A model generated the notes under the pieces. It was not told where the DNA came from. It was given only the letters and a program-made list of their open reading frames with translations, and did no database searches. Shown piece after piece: positions 17,770 through 26,222 of a stretch of 64,000 bases of DNA; positions within the stretch are counted from its first letter, which is position 1, and each line of letters starts with the position of its first letter. The stretch is from Deltaproteobacteria bacterium (lineage in GTDB: Bacteria; Myxococcota; UBA727; VGSZ01), in NCBI GenBank assembly GCA_016177705.1, contig JACOUT010000008.1:124001-188000 (forward strand). Reading direction: 5' to 3'. The translations under genes were made by a program, and so were the position numbers.

Positions 17770-18806
17770 TGCGTGCCCGGCTCGCACGGGCGCAAGCGCT
17801 GCTCGAGAAGCTGCACGTGCGCGTGCGGCGCCACCCGGTCCTGGGCGAGCTGTACGAGCTGATCGACGCTACCGTGGGTGACTACGCACGCGATCACGGC
17901 CCCATGTACGCGGGCGCGCTCGCCTTCTACGCCATCCTCTCGCTGATCCCGCTCGCCATCGTGTTCGCGTCGGTGGTCGGCTTCATGGTGGCGGGCGAGG
18001 TCCATCAGGGAGGCGCGCAGCAGGGCGACGCGGCGGTGACCGAGGTCGTGCTCCAGATCAAGAAGCTGGTGCCTTACCTCGACCGCGCCTTCGAGGACGA
18101 CCTGCGCACCATCTTGAAGAACCGCGGCAGCGTCGGCCTGGTCGGCGTGGTGGGCGTGCTGTTGTCGGCGTCGCAGGTGTTTCGCGGCCTCGAGTTCGCG
18201 CTGGCGCGCATCTTCGCGCGCTCCGATCACGAGGGGCCGACCGACGAGAAGGCGCGCCCGCGCAGCTACGTCGTCAGCAAGCTCTGGTTCAGCGCCTTCG
18301 TCACCGCGTTGGTGCTCGGCTACGTGCTGTTGCGCTTGCTGGCGGGCGTGCTCAAGCACCTGACCGACGACCTGCCCGCGCTGCACGACGTCGTGGGCGA
18401 TCCGCTCGCCTCCGGCACACCCGCGGGCAAGGTCGCCACCGCGGTGTTGATGGTGCTCGGCTTCGTCGTGCTGCTCAAGGTGTTCACCCACCAGCGCGTC
18501 CATACGCGCTTCGCCCTGCTCGGCGGCGCGTTGTTCTACGGCTTGTTCCTGCTGACGCACCTGGTCTACGACCTGTACATCGACCGCTTCTCCAACCTCG
18601 GCGCCATGTACGGCGGCTTCGCGACCTTGGTGATCGTGGTCCTCTGGATCTACTTTTCAGCGTCGCTGTTGTTGGTCTGTTGTCACGTCGTGAAGTACGC
18701 GCAGCGGCGCGTGGTGCACGGCCCGCGCTGGCCCAAGGACGGCGGCGACACGCCGTTGCCGGAGCCGGAGCAGCCGCGCCAGGAGGCGAGCGATGGGATC
18801 CCGTAG
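17769..18806 (+). CDS. YihY/BrkB-family inner-membrane protein
   Basis: The product has 345 residues and several hydrophobic segments (at about 45-75, 115-140, 170-195, 220-245, 250-275 and 285-305). It has typical family phrases: GALAFYAILSLIPLAIVFAS, VGLVGVVGVLLSAS, FLLTHLVYDLYI and VIVVLWIYFSASLLL. The family was once called ribonuclease BN by mistake; no nuclease motif is present, and its real role is unknown. It is translationally coupled to der through TGATG and overlaps the ChaN-like gene downstream by 14 bases, so the three genes form one operon. Confidence 0.9.
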   Translation: MRARLARAQALLEKLHVRVRRHPVLGELYELIDATVGDYARDHGPMYAGALAFYAILSLIPLAIVFASVVGFMVAGEVHQGGAQQGDAAVTEVVLQIKKLVPYLDRAFEDDLRTILKNRGSVGLVGVVGVLLSASQVFRGLEFALARIFARSDHEGPTDEKARPRSYVVSKLWFSAFVTALVLGYVLLRLLAGVLKHLTDDLPALHDVVGDPLASGTPAGKVATAVLMVLGFVVLLKVFTHQRVHTRFALLGGALFYGLFLLTHLVYDLYIDRFSNLGAMYGGFATLVIVVLWIYFSASLLLVCCHVVKYAQRRVVHGPRWPKDGGDTPLPEPEQPRQEASDGIP

Positions 18807-19782
18807 CGGCCTGGCGGCGGCCGTGGTGCTGGTGCTGTGCAGCAGTGCGTGCGTCACGGTGCAAGAGCGCGACAGCCGGCCGGCGCCCCATCGGCGCCCG
18901 CAGCGGCAAGTCGACCCCGCCTCCGTGGTGGTCGACACGCCGCGCTTCGAGGGTGAGGCGGCCTACGCCTACTTCGACGGCAACACGGGCCGCGCGCTCA
19001 GCTTCGACGACGTGCTGGCGCGGGCGCACGGCGCCGACGTCGTCGTCATCGGCGAGCAGCACGATCAGGCCGTGCACCACGAGCTGCAGCGCCGCGTGGT
19101 GGCGGCGCTGGCGGCGCCCAACGTGCGCCTGACGGTGGGCTTCGAGATGCTCTCGTGGGGCTATCAGGGGGCACTCGATCGCCTCGCGAGCGGGCAGCTC
19201 GATGCCGACGCGTTCGCCGCCGAGATCGACTGGAAGAAGGCCTGGGGCTTCCCCTTCGAGCTGTACCGGCCGATCTTCCAGGCGGCGGTCGCAGGCCAGG
19301 CTGGGCTCGTCGCCTTGAACGCGCCCCGCGAGCTGGTGCGCGCCGTACGCCAGAAGGGCTTGGCGAACATCTCGGCCGAGGAGCTGCGCCAGCTCCCCGA
19401 CCTCGATCTCGGCGACGCGCTGCACCGCGAGTGGTTTTCCGGCGTGTTCGCGTCCGGCGGCCACCCAGCGACGCCGAGCGACGTCGACGCCTTCTACGTC
19501 GCGCAGGTGGTGTGGGACGAATCGATGGCCGACGGTGCTGCGCGCGCGCTCGAGCGCGGCGCTGAGCAGGTGATCGTGATCGCCGGCGCCGGGCACGTGG
19601 CGCGCGGCCGCGGCGTCCCGCAGCGCGTCGAGCGGCGACGGCCCGGCGTGCGCGTGCTCTCGTTGGTGCCGCTCACCGGCGTCGATGGCGACAACGCGAT
19701 CGACCGGTTGCGCCAGGCGGTGGTCAACGGCGAGGCGGACATCCTGGTGGTGCCCCGCTTCGAGCGCGAGATCGACCTGTAG
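18793..19782 (+). CDS. ChaN-like haem-binding/Tiki-type lipoprotein
   Basis: The product has 329 residues. The signal sequence ends in a lipobox-like SSAC (residue 20). The mature domain has the pattern of the ChaN/EreA-Tiki group: VVVIGEQHDQAVHHELQRRV near residue 80, VGFEMLSW near 116, and AGAGHVARGRGVPQR near 275. In this family the Glu-x-His pairs bind haem or metal ions. Function is not settled; proposals include haem uptake and peptidase activity. The start ATG overlaps the yihY-like gene. No iron-uptake genes are nearby. Confidence 0.82.
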   Translation: MGSRSGLAAAVVLVLCSSACVTVQERDSRPAPHRRPQRQVDPASVVVDTPRFEGEAAYAYFDGNTGRALSFDDVLARAHGADVVVIGEQHDQAVHHELQRRVVAALAAPNVRLTVGFEMLSWGYQGALDRLASGQLDADAFAAEIDWKKAWGFPFELYRPIFQAAVAGQAGLVALNAPRELVRAVRQKGLANISAEELRQLPDLDLGDALHREWFSGVFASGGHPATPSDVDAFYVAQVVWDESMADGAARALERGAEQVIVIAGAGHVARGRGVPQRVERRRPGVRVLSLVPLTGVDGDNAIDRLRQAVVNGEADILVVPRFEREIDL

Positions 19783-19894
19783 CGCCCGGCGAGGTCCCGG
19801 ACCGCGGTGTCAGGTCGTGCCCGTTCAATGTGGCGCGGTTTCGAGCTAGCAGGCGGCAGCCCAGCCCCCCCCCCAGAAAACAACGGAGTGCCCG

Positions 19895-22720
19895 ATGCCC
19901 GTCGTCGCTCGCCTGCTGCTCCTCGCGCTCGCCCTGGCCGCGCCCACCGCCGTCGCCGCGGCCAAGGCGCCGGCGGTCGACATCCCCTTCGAGCAGTTCA
20001 CCCTCCCAAACGGGCTGCGCGTGGTGGTGCACACCGACAAAAAGGCGCCCATCGTCGCCGTCAGCGTCTGGTACCACGTCGGCAGCAAGGACGAGCCCAC
20101 CGGCCGAAGCGGCTTCGCGCACCTGTTCGAGCACCTGATGTTCAACGGCTCGGAGAACGCCAAGGGCGAGTACTTCGAGCCCTTCGAGCTGGTCGGCGCC
20201 ACCGATATGAACGGCACCACCTGGTTCGACCGCACCAACTACTTCCAGAACGTGCCCACCACCGCAGTCGACCTCGCCTTGTGGATGGAGTCCGACCGCA
20301 TGGGGCACCTGCTCGGCGCCATCGATCAGGCTGTGCTCGACGAGCAGCGCGGCGTGGTCCAAAACGAGAAGCGCCAGGGCGAAAACCAGCCCTACGGCCA
20401 GGTGGAAGACGAGATCTACAAGCTGCTCTACCCCAAGGGGCACCCGTACCACCACAGCACCATCGGCTCGATGAACGACCTGAACGCGGCCTCGCTCGAC
20501 GACGTCAAGGGCTGGTTCAAGGCCGCCTACGGCCCGAACAACGCCGTCATCGTGCTCGCGGGCGACATCGACCTCGCTACCGCCAAGGAGAAGGTGACGC
20601 GCTTCTTCGGCGACATCCCGCCCGGCCCCGCGTTCGCCCACCCGAAGGCCGGCCCCGCCAACGCCAAGCCGACCCGCGGCGCCATGACCGACAAGGTGCC
20701 GCAGGCGCGCATCCAGCGCTCCTACAGCGTCGCCAAGTTCGCCGACGCCGATCTCGATCGCCTGCACGTGCTCTCGCACGTCCTCGGTGGCAGCAAGTCC
20801 TCGCGCCTCGATGAGCGGCTGCTGTTCAAGGACAAGCTCGTCGACCGCGTCTGGACCAACATCGACGACTTCGAGGTCGCCTCCACCTTCTCCATCGGCG
20901 CCGACGTCAAGGAGGGCGTCGATCCGGCCAAGGTCGAGGCCATCATCGACGAGGAGCTGCAGCGCCTGCTCAAGGATGGCCCCACCGCGGCCGAGGTGGC
21001 GCAGGCGCGCACTTACCTGAAGGCCGACTTCATCCGCGGCATCGAGCGCATCGGTGGCTTCGCCGGCAAGGCGAGCGCGCTGGCGGAGTGCGCGGTCTAT
21101 GCGGGGAACCCCGGCTGCTTCCGCGTCAGCCTGGGAGCGCTCGACGCCGTCACGCCCACGAACGTCAAGGCGGCCGGCAAGCGCTGGCTCGGCAAGGGCG
21201 GCGCCACCATGGTGGTGACGCCCGGCGAGCGCACGGTCATCCCCGAGGAGGCCGCCGGCACGCCGGCGGCGATGAAGCTGCCGGCCGTGAACCCGAAGCT
21301 GAAGGCCAGCGCGAGCGTCGTCGACCGCGCCAAGGGCGTGCCCATGCCCGAGGGCTTCCCCGCGCTCGTCTTCCCGGCGTTCCAGCGTGCCAAGCTCAAG
21401 AACGGTGCGCAGCTCATCCTGCTCGAGCGCCACGGCGTGCCGGTGGTGCAGGCGAGCTGGCTGTTCAGCGGCGGCTATTCGGCGGACCAGGGCAAGAAGC
21501 TCGGCACCGCCAGCTTCACCATGGGCATGCTCGACGAGGGCGCGGGCACGCTCGACGCGCTCGCCTTCGGCAACAAGATGGAGGCGCTCGGCGCCAACAT
21601 CCGCGCCGGTGCGGGCCTCGACGGCGGCAACGTCGACCTGTCGGCGCTCAAGGAGCACCTCGAGGAGTCGCTCGCGCTCTACGCGTCGGTGCTGCGCGAG
21701 CCGCGCTTCGACCAAGCCGAGATCGACCGTGTGCGCGCCACCTGGATCGCGGGCATCAAGCAGGAGAAGGCCGAGCCGCAGGGCTCGGCGCTGCGCGTGT
21801 TGCCGCCGCTCTTGTACGGCGCCGGCCACCCCTACGCGATGCCGTTCACCGGCAGCGGCACCGAGGAGTCGATCGCGTCGCTCACGCGCGACGACCTGGT
21901 GGCGTTCCACAAGGCGTGGCTGCGGCCCGAGGGCACCACGCTGGTCGTCGTCGGCGACACCACGCTCGCCGAGATCGTACCGCTGCTCGACAAGCACCTC
22001 GGCACCTGGACCGGCGCCGGCACGGCACCGGCCGCGCCGGTCGTCGCTGCCGTCAAGCTGCCGGCCAAGCCGCGCGTGTTCCTCGTCGACCAGCCGGGCG
22101 CCATCCAGGCGACCATCTTCCTCGGTCAGGTGGTGCCGCCCACCAAGGACGCAGGTGCCACGCAGCTCGCGGTGGCCAACGGCGTGCTCGGCGGCGAGTT
22201 CTCGTCTCGGCTCAACATGAACCTGCGCGAGGACAAGCACTGGGCCTACGGCTCCTACAGCTTCCTGCTCGACGCGGTCGGCCAGCGCCCGTGGCTCGCG
22301 TTCGCGCCGGTGCAGATCGACAAGACGGTCGACTCACTGAAAGAGCTGCAGCGGGAGATCGGCGGCTACGCCACCGGCAAGGCGCCGGCCAAGCCCGAGG
22401 AGCTGAAGAAGATCCAGTCGACCGAGGTGCTCGGGCTGCCAGGCTCCTACGAGACCGCGGCGGCGGTGTTGCGCACGGTGGCCGAGATCGTGCGCTACGG
22501 ACGCTCCGACGACTGGGTGGCCAAGCGCAAGGCCGAGATCGAGGGCATGACCTTGGCGCAGGTCAACAAGGCGGCGAGCACCATCAGCCCGGCTGCCATC
22601 ACCTGGGTCGTCGTCGGCGATCTGTCGAAGATCGAGGCTGGCGTGCGCGCGCTCAACCTCGGCGACGTGTCGGTGGTCGATGCTGATGGCAAGCCGGTCG
22701 TGAAGCCCAAGGCGAAGTAG
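19895..22720 (+). CDS. M16-family zinc metallopeptidase, two-domain, exported
   Basis: The product has 941 residues. A signal peptide is at about 1-23. The first M16 domain has the inverted zinc motif HLFEH at residues 76-80, with the third ligand Glu expected in VVQNEKRQGE near 155. The second half (from about 490) repeats the fold but lacks HxxEH, as in pitrilysin-like proteins in which the second domain only closes the chamber. It belongs with secreted insulinase/PqqL-like peptidases. A GGAGTG ribosome site precedes the ATG. A run of nine C lies upstream. Only one such gene is present here; many myxobacteria carry such peptidases in pairs. Confidence 0.92.
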   Translation: MPVVARLLLLALALAAPTAVAAAKAPAVDIPFEQFTLPNGLRVVVHTDKKAPIVAVSVWYHVGSKDEPTGRSGFAHLFEHLMFNGSENAKGEYFEPFELVGATDMNGTTWFDRTNYFQNVPTTAVDLALWMESDRMGHLLGAIDQAVLDEQRGVVQNEKRQGENQPYGQVEDEIYKLLYPKGHPYHHSTIGSMNDLNAASLDDVKGWFKAAYGPNNAVIVLAGDIDLATAKEKVTRFFGDIPPGPAFAHPKAGPANAKPTRGAMTDKVPQARIQRSYSVAKFADADLDRLHVLSHVLGGSKSSRLDERLLFKDKLVDRVWTNIDDFEVASTFSIGADVKEGVDPAKVEAIIDEELQRLLKDGPTAAEVAQARTYLKADFIRGIERIGGFAGKASALAECAVYAGNPGCFRVSLGALDAVTPTNVKAAGKRWLGKGGATMVVTPGERTVIPEEAAGTPAAMKLPAVNPKLKASASVVDRAKGVPMPEGFPALVFPAFQRAKLKNGAQLILLERHGVPVVQASWLFSGGYSADQGKKLGTASFTMGMLDEGAGTLDALAFGNKMEALGANIRAGAGLDGGNVDLSALKEHLEESLALYASVLREPRFDQAEIDRVRATWIAGIKQEKAEPQGSALRVLPPLLYGAGHPYAMPFTGSGTEESIASLTRDDLVAFHKAWLRPEGTTLVVVGDTTLAEIVPLLDKHLGTWTGAGTAPAAPVVAAVKLPAKPRVFLVDQPGAIQATIFLGQVVPPTKDAGATQLAVANGVLGGEFSSRLNMNLREDKHWAYGSYSFLLDAVGQRPWLAFAPVQIDKTVDSLKELQREIGGYATGKAPAKPEELKKIQSTEVLGLPGSYETAAAVLRTVAEIVRYGRSDDWVAKRKAEIEGMTLAQVNKAASTISPAAITWVVVGDLSKIEAGVRALNLGDVSVVDADGKPVVKPKAK

Positions 22721-22731
22721 GTCGCCCGTGG

Positions 22732-22753
22732 GGCGCCCGCCGGGGCGGGCGCC
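22732..22753. terminator. GC hairpin between convergent genes
   Basis: GGCGCCCGCC (22732-22741) and GGCGGGCGCC (22744-22753) are perfect inverted repeats, so a stem of 9 or so base pairs with a tiny loop can form. It sits between the M16 peptidase and the convergent MYXO-CTERM gene and could stop transcription from both sides. No T-tract follows. Confidence 0.5.
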
Positions 22754-22765
22754 GCGAGCAGCTGC

Positions 22766-24040
22766 TCACCGACGTCGACGACGGACCGCGAGCCCCACGA
22801 GCGCCGCAACGCCGAGCAGCGCGTTGCCGCCGAGCGAGGAACACCCCGCGCACCCGTCCGGCGGATCGCCCTCGCCTTCGCCTTCACCGATGTCGCCCTC
22901 GCCCTCACCCTCGCCCTCGCCTTCGCCTTCGCCTTCACCCTCGCCCTCGCCTTCACCCTCGCCCTCGCCTTCGCCTTCGCCTTCGCCCTCACCTTCACCT
23001 TCACCGGTGTCCGGCACGCAGGTGTAGCCGTCGCCCGTGTAGCCAGGCAGGCACGAGCACACGAACGCGCCCGAAGTGTTGACGCAGCGCGCGTTCTCGC
23101 CGCAGTCGTCGGTCTCGAGGAAGCACTCGTTGACGTCGAGGCAGGCGATGCCGTTGCCGGTGAAGCCCGCGCGACAGGCGCACGTGAAGCCGAGCCCCGC
23201 GCCGTCGCAGTCGGCGTTCGCCGAGCAGTTGTCGACGCCGATGGCGCACTCGTCGGTGTCGGCGTCGCAGGGGTCGCCCTGGCCGTCGCCGTCGAAGTCC
23301 GCCTGGTCGCGGTTGACGAGGCCGAGGCAATTGTCGCAAAGGTCGCCGGCGTCGTCGCCGTCCTCGTCCTCCTGCCCGGGATCGGCCACCTCGGCGCAGG
23401 TGTCGCACAGGCCGCGTACGCCGTCGCCGTCACCATCGGCGGCGGCCGGGTCGCAGACCAGGAAGCGCACCACGGTGGTGGTGATGCTGTCGCCCACGTT
23501 GCCGAGCTGGCCGTCGGCATCGTTGCCGGCGACGAACAGGCGGTGGCGGCCCTCGCGCAGGTCGGTCAGCTCGATGTTCCAGCTCGCCTCACCTGCCAGG
23601 TCGTAGTCCTCGGGGCCCGGATCGTCGTCGGCCGTGCCCGGGCCGTTCAGGACAGTGGGGCCGTGCGTCAGCTCGTTATCGAGCGTGTCCGCGAAGTCGA
23701 CCTGGAACTGCTCGGTGACGCTCGGCAGGAAGATGCCGGCCGCCGTGGTCGACATGCCGAAGCCCGCGCGCACGCCGGGACTCGTCGCCTGCTTGCGCAC
23801 GCGCAGCGTGAACAGTGCGTCGTCGCCCACCTGGTACTCGGGCAAGAGACCCTCGACGAGCACCTCGGGCGGCAGCGTGCCCGTAGTGTGGCAGGCGCGG
23901 CAGATGCGAACCTGCCCGTACTGGTCGAGGTGCTCGCCGCTGTAGCCGAAGATGCCGTTCGGTAGCGCTGCCGCGCCGGGGGCGAGTACGACCACCGTTG
24001 CGATCATCGCGGCGATCGCCGGCGCGCCACCACCGCGCAC
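22766..24040 (-). CDS. Surface protein: CxxCH region, Ca-binding repeats, EGF-like domains, GE linker, MYXO-CTERM tail
   Basis: The product has 424 residues. After a signal peptide (about 8-26) comes one haem-type motif CRACH (47-51). An immunoglobulin-like beta region follows. Then come Asp-rich thrombospondin type 3-like repeats (DGDGDGVRGLCDTC, DLCDNC, DFDGDGQGDPCD), two EGF-like modules (DECAIGVDNC and NECFLETDDC) and a (Gly-Glu)n linker. The C-terminus (GCAGCSSLGGNALLGVAALV plus five Arg) is a MYXO-CTERM-type anchor. GTG 24040 was chosen because AAGGG lies 6 bases upstream; a TTG at 24046 would overlap the GMC gene. It is last in a four-gene operon, so it may be the electron acceptor or anchor for the flavoprotein. 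Confidence 0.85.
   Translation of the reverse strand: MRGGGAPAIAAMIATVVVLAPGAAALPNGIFGYSGEHLDQYGQVRICRACHTTGTLPPEVLVEGLLPEYQVGDDALFTLRVRKQATSPGVRAGFGMSTTAAGIFLPSVTEQFQVDFADTLDNELTHGPTVLNGPGTADDDPGPEDYDLAGEASWNIELTDLREGRHRLFVAGNDADGQLGNVGDSITTTVVRFLVCDPAAADGDGDGVRGLCDTCAEVADPGQEDEDGDDAGDLCDNCLGLVNRDQADFDGDGQGDPCDADTDECAIGVDNCSANADCDGAGLGFTCACRAGFTGNGIACLDVNECFLETDDCGENARCVNTSGAFVCSCLPGYTGDGYTCVPDTGEGEGEGEGEGEGEGEGEGEGEGEGEGEGEGEGEGEGDIGEGEGEGDPPDGCAGCSSLGGNALLGVAALVGLAVRRRRR
22866..23005. repeat. Degenerate hexanucleotide repeat encoding Gly-Glu
   Basis: On the minus strand this stretch encodes about 20 Gly-Glu units, broken once by Asp-Ile. The hexamers are mixed (TTCGCC, CTCGCC, CTCACC, TTCACC on the plus strand), so the amino-acid repeat is kept although the DNA repeat has drifted. 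It links the EGF-like part to the membrane anchor. Confidence 0.85.
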
Positions 24041-24042
24041 GG

Positions 24043-25605
24043 TCAACCCTTGCTCAGGCCGTCGACGATGCGCGTCGCGGCCAGGTGGGCGAGCCCGTAG
24101 ATCGAGAGCTGCGGGTTCACGCCCGTGGCGGTGGGGAACACGCTGCCGTCGACGACGAACAGGTTATCGATCTGGTGGTGGCGCAGATCGCTCGAGCGCA
24201 CGACGCCCTGCTTCGGGTCGTCGCTCATCATGCAGCCGCCCATCTGGTGCGCCGAGAACAGCACCACCGAGCCGGTGCGCCAGGGAAGGGCATCGACGCG
24301 GGGCAGGTCAGCCTCCGACGAGAAGCGGTTCGGTCCCTCGTGCAACGTGGCCACGGTGCGGGCGCCCGCGGCGAGCGCCACCCTGATCAGCGTCTTCTGC
24401 GCCTCGATGAAGCCGCGCCACTGCCGGGCGACGATGGGGTAGTCGAGCGCGGCGCGGCCGGAGGACAGCACCGAAACCGTGCCGCCCACGACGTCGTCAT
24501 GCAGACCGTCCACCTGCAGGGCGATCAGCGCGGCTGCCTGTTTGACGTTGACGAACAGCTCCGCGTGTGCGCCGCCGAAGCCGGTGAACGAGGTCGCGGC
24601 GAGCATCGGGTGGACCGGCGCGGTCTCGAGGAAGTAGCCCATCTCCTCGCCGCGGTGGACGGGCGCGTGGCTCGCCACCGACTGCGGCGGACCGCGCCAG
24701 CCGGCCACCTCGTCGTCGAAGAAGCCGCCGATGGCTACCACCGGGTGCAGGAAGGTGCGTCGGCCGAGCCGGCCGCTCGCGTCGGGCGCGTTCGAGCGCA
24801 GCAGCAGGGCGGGGCTGTTGATGGCGCCGCCGCTCACCACCACGGCCTTCGGCTTGATGGTGGCGCGCAGGCCGGTCGGGCCCACCCCCCACGCGTCGAG
24901 CAGCGTGCATTCGACGGCGACGGCGCGCGCCGACTCGAACAGCACGCGATCGGCGCGCGCGCGCGTCAGCACCGCGGCGCCGGCCTTGATGGCGTCGGGG
25001 ATGAGCGTGTTCAGCATCCCCTGCTTGGCGCCGATGGGGCAGCCGTGCCCGCAGTTGCCGGTGCCCGCGCAGCCGATGACGTTGCGTCGCAACAGCGCGG
25101 TCTCGAAGCCGAGCTTCTTGGCGCCGTCGAGCAGCTTCTGGTTGTTGGCGTTGACCAGCGGTAGCGGCACCTCCGCGATGGCCAGGCGCTCCTCCGCCCA
25201 CTGCCAGTGCGGCGCCAGCTCCGCGACGGAGACACCGCCCACCGCATGCTTCTTGCGCCAGTGCTCGACGATGTAGTCGGGCGTGCGAAAGCACGTCGTC
25301 CAGTTGACGGTGGTGCCGCCGCCGAGCGCGCGGCCCTGCAGGATGGCGATGGCGCCGTCCTTGGTCGCGCGCTGCCCACCGTCTTGGTAGAGGAATGGAT
25401 AGGCCTCGTCCTCGCGCTGGCGGAAGCGCTCGGTGCCAAAGGCGCCGCCCTCCTCGAGCAGCACCACCGACAGCCCCGCCTGGGCGGCGGTGGCGGCCGT
25501 GACGGCGCCGCCCGCCCCACTGCCGATGACGGCGAGGTCGCAGCCGACCTCGAGGTCGCCTTCGAGCGTCTGCCCCTCGGTGATGCCGGCCGGCAGCGTC
25601 TTCAC
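24043..25605 (-). CDS. GMC-family FAD-dependent oxidoreductase
   Basis: The 520-residue flavoprotein has the N-terminal FAD fold DLAVIGSGAGGAVTAATAA (GSGAGG at 28-33), LLEEGG, the GMC signature ALGGGTTVNWTTCFRTP, a Cys-rich segment GCAGTGNCGHGCPIGAKQG (possibly a metal or disulfide site), and the C-terminal HQMGGCMM and VVDGSVFPTATGVNP motifs. The family oxidises alcohols, sugars or sterols. It has no signal peptide of its own. Its partner upstream carries a Tat signal and overlaps by GTGA, so the two probably form a complex exported together, as for gluconate 2-dehydrogenase. The substrate is unknown. Confidence 0.92.
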   Translation of the reverse strand: MKTLPAGITEGQTLEGDLEVGCDLAVIGSGAGGAVTAATAAQAGLSVVLLEEGGAFGTERFRQREDEAYPFLYQDGGQRATKDGAIAILQGRALGGGTTVNWTTCFRTPDYIVEHWRKKHAVGGVSVAELAPHWQWAEERLAIAEVPLPLVNANNQKLLDGAKKLGFETALLRRNVIGCAGTGNCGHGCPIGAKQGMLNTLIPDAIKAGAAVLTRARADRVLFESARAVAVECTLLDAWGVGPTGLRATIKPKAVVVSGGAINSPALLLRSNAPDASGRLGRRTFLHPVVAIGGFFDDEVAGWRGPPQSVASHAPVHRGEEMGYFLETAPVHPMLAATSFTGFGGAHAELFVNVKQAAALIALQVDGLHDDVVGGTVSVLSSGRAALDYPIVARQWRGFIEAQKTLIRVALAAGARTVATLHEGPNRFSSEADLPRVDALPWRTGSVVLFSAHQMGGCMMSDDPKQGVVRSSDLRHHQIDNLFVVDGSVFPTATGVNPQLSIYGLAHLAATRIVDGLSKG

Positions 25606-26222
25606 GGCGTCCCTCCGTCGACCGGCGCGGGGGATCCCGGAGGCATCTCCACGGCGTCCCGCGCACGCAGCGCGGCCAGGTCGACGACGAGCGGGCCGCG
25701 CGCCGTGATGGCGGGCGGCTCCGGTTTGGCGATCGACGGCGTGTAGCCGAGCGCCGCCGCCGCCGGCGGGGTCGCGTAGTGCGCGGCCAGACAGAGCTTG
25801 CGCAGGCCCTGGTAGGCCGAGCGCAACAGCGCCAGGCGCGAGTCACCCCAGCGGCGCAGCGCCTCGTCCTGCTGTTGCTCCTTGAGCATGGTGAACGGCG
25901 TGGGCCGGCCACCCGTCAGCAAGGAGACCAGGGCGTTGTCGAGCAGGCCGAGCGCGAGGCCGAGATCCTTTTGCACCTCGGGCGGCGCGAAGCGCAGCGC
26001 GGTGTCGACGGCGTGGGCGACCGAGAGCGGGTCCGCGGTGGTGCGCGCCACGACGCGCGCCGCCAGCGCTACCAACACGGCGAACTGCGCTTCGGACAAC
26101 GACGCGAGCGGCACGCGCGGACGAACCGAGCGATCGCCGGGCAGCACCGCCAGCGTGGTGCCGGCGACGGCGAGCAGCGCGCCGCCGACGATGCCGAGCT
26201 TGAGGAAGCCACGACGCTTCAT
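25602..26222 (-). CDS. Tat-exported small subunit (gluconate dehydrogenase subunit 3-like)
   Basis: The product has 206 residues. The N-terminus MKRRGFLKLGIVGGALLAVA is a twin-arginine signal (RRGFLK plus hydrophobic stretch). The helical rest (LSEAQFAVLVALAARVVARTT, ALGLLDNALVSLLTG, ALRRWGDSRLALLRSAYQGL) resembles the small chaperone-like subunit that carries GMC dehydrogenases through the Tat system. Its start overlaps the pseudo-receiver stop (TGATG) and its stop overlaps the GMC start (GTGA). Folded flavoprotein export by hitch-hiking is the likely role. A cytochrome subunit of the classical three-part enzyme is absent; the downstream CxxCH protein may replace it. Confidence 0.85.
   Translation of the reverse strand: MKRRGFLKLGIVGGALLAVAGTTLAVLPGDRSVRPRVPLASLSEAQFAVLVALAARVVARTTADPLSVAHAVDTALRFAPPEVQKDLGLALGLLDNALVSLLTGGRPTPFTMLKEQQQDEALRRWGDSRLALLRSAYQGLRKLCLAAHYATPPAAAALGYTPSIAKPEPPAITARGPLVVDLAALRARDAVEMPPGSPAPVDGGTP

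Noticed and set aside
13507-17787. A 1426-codon open frame on the minus strand opposite tilS, ftsH and der
   Set aside because: It lies wholly antisense to three well-motifed genes. Its translation is His/Arg/Gly-rich with no domain, as expected from GC-rich codon third positions.
19857-19890. Run of nine C before the M16 peptidase as a phase-variable switch
   Set aside because: It lies outside the coding region and the promoter spacing is unclear, so no switching mechanism can be argued.
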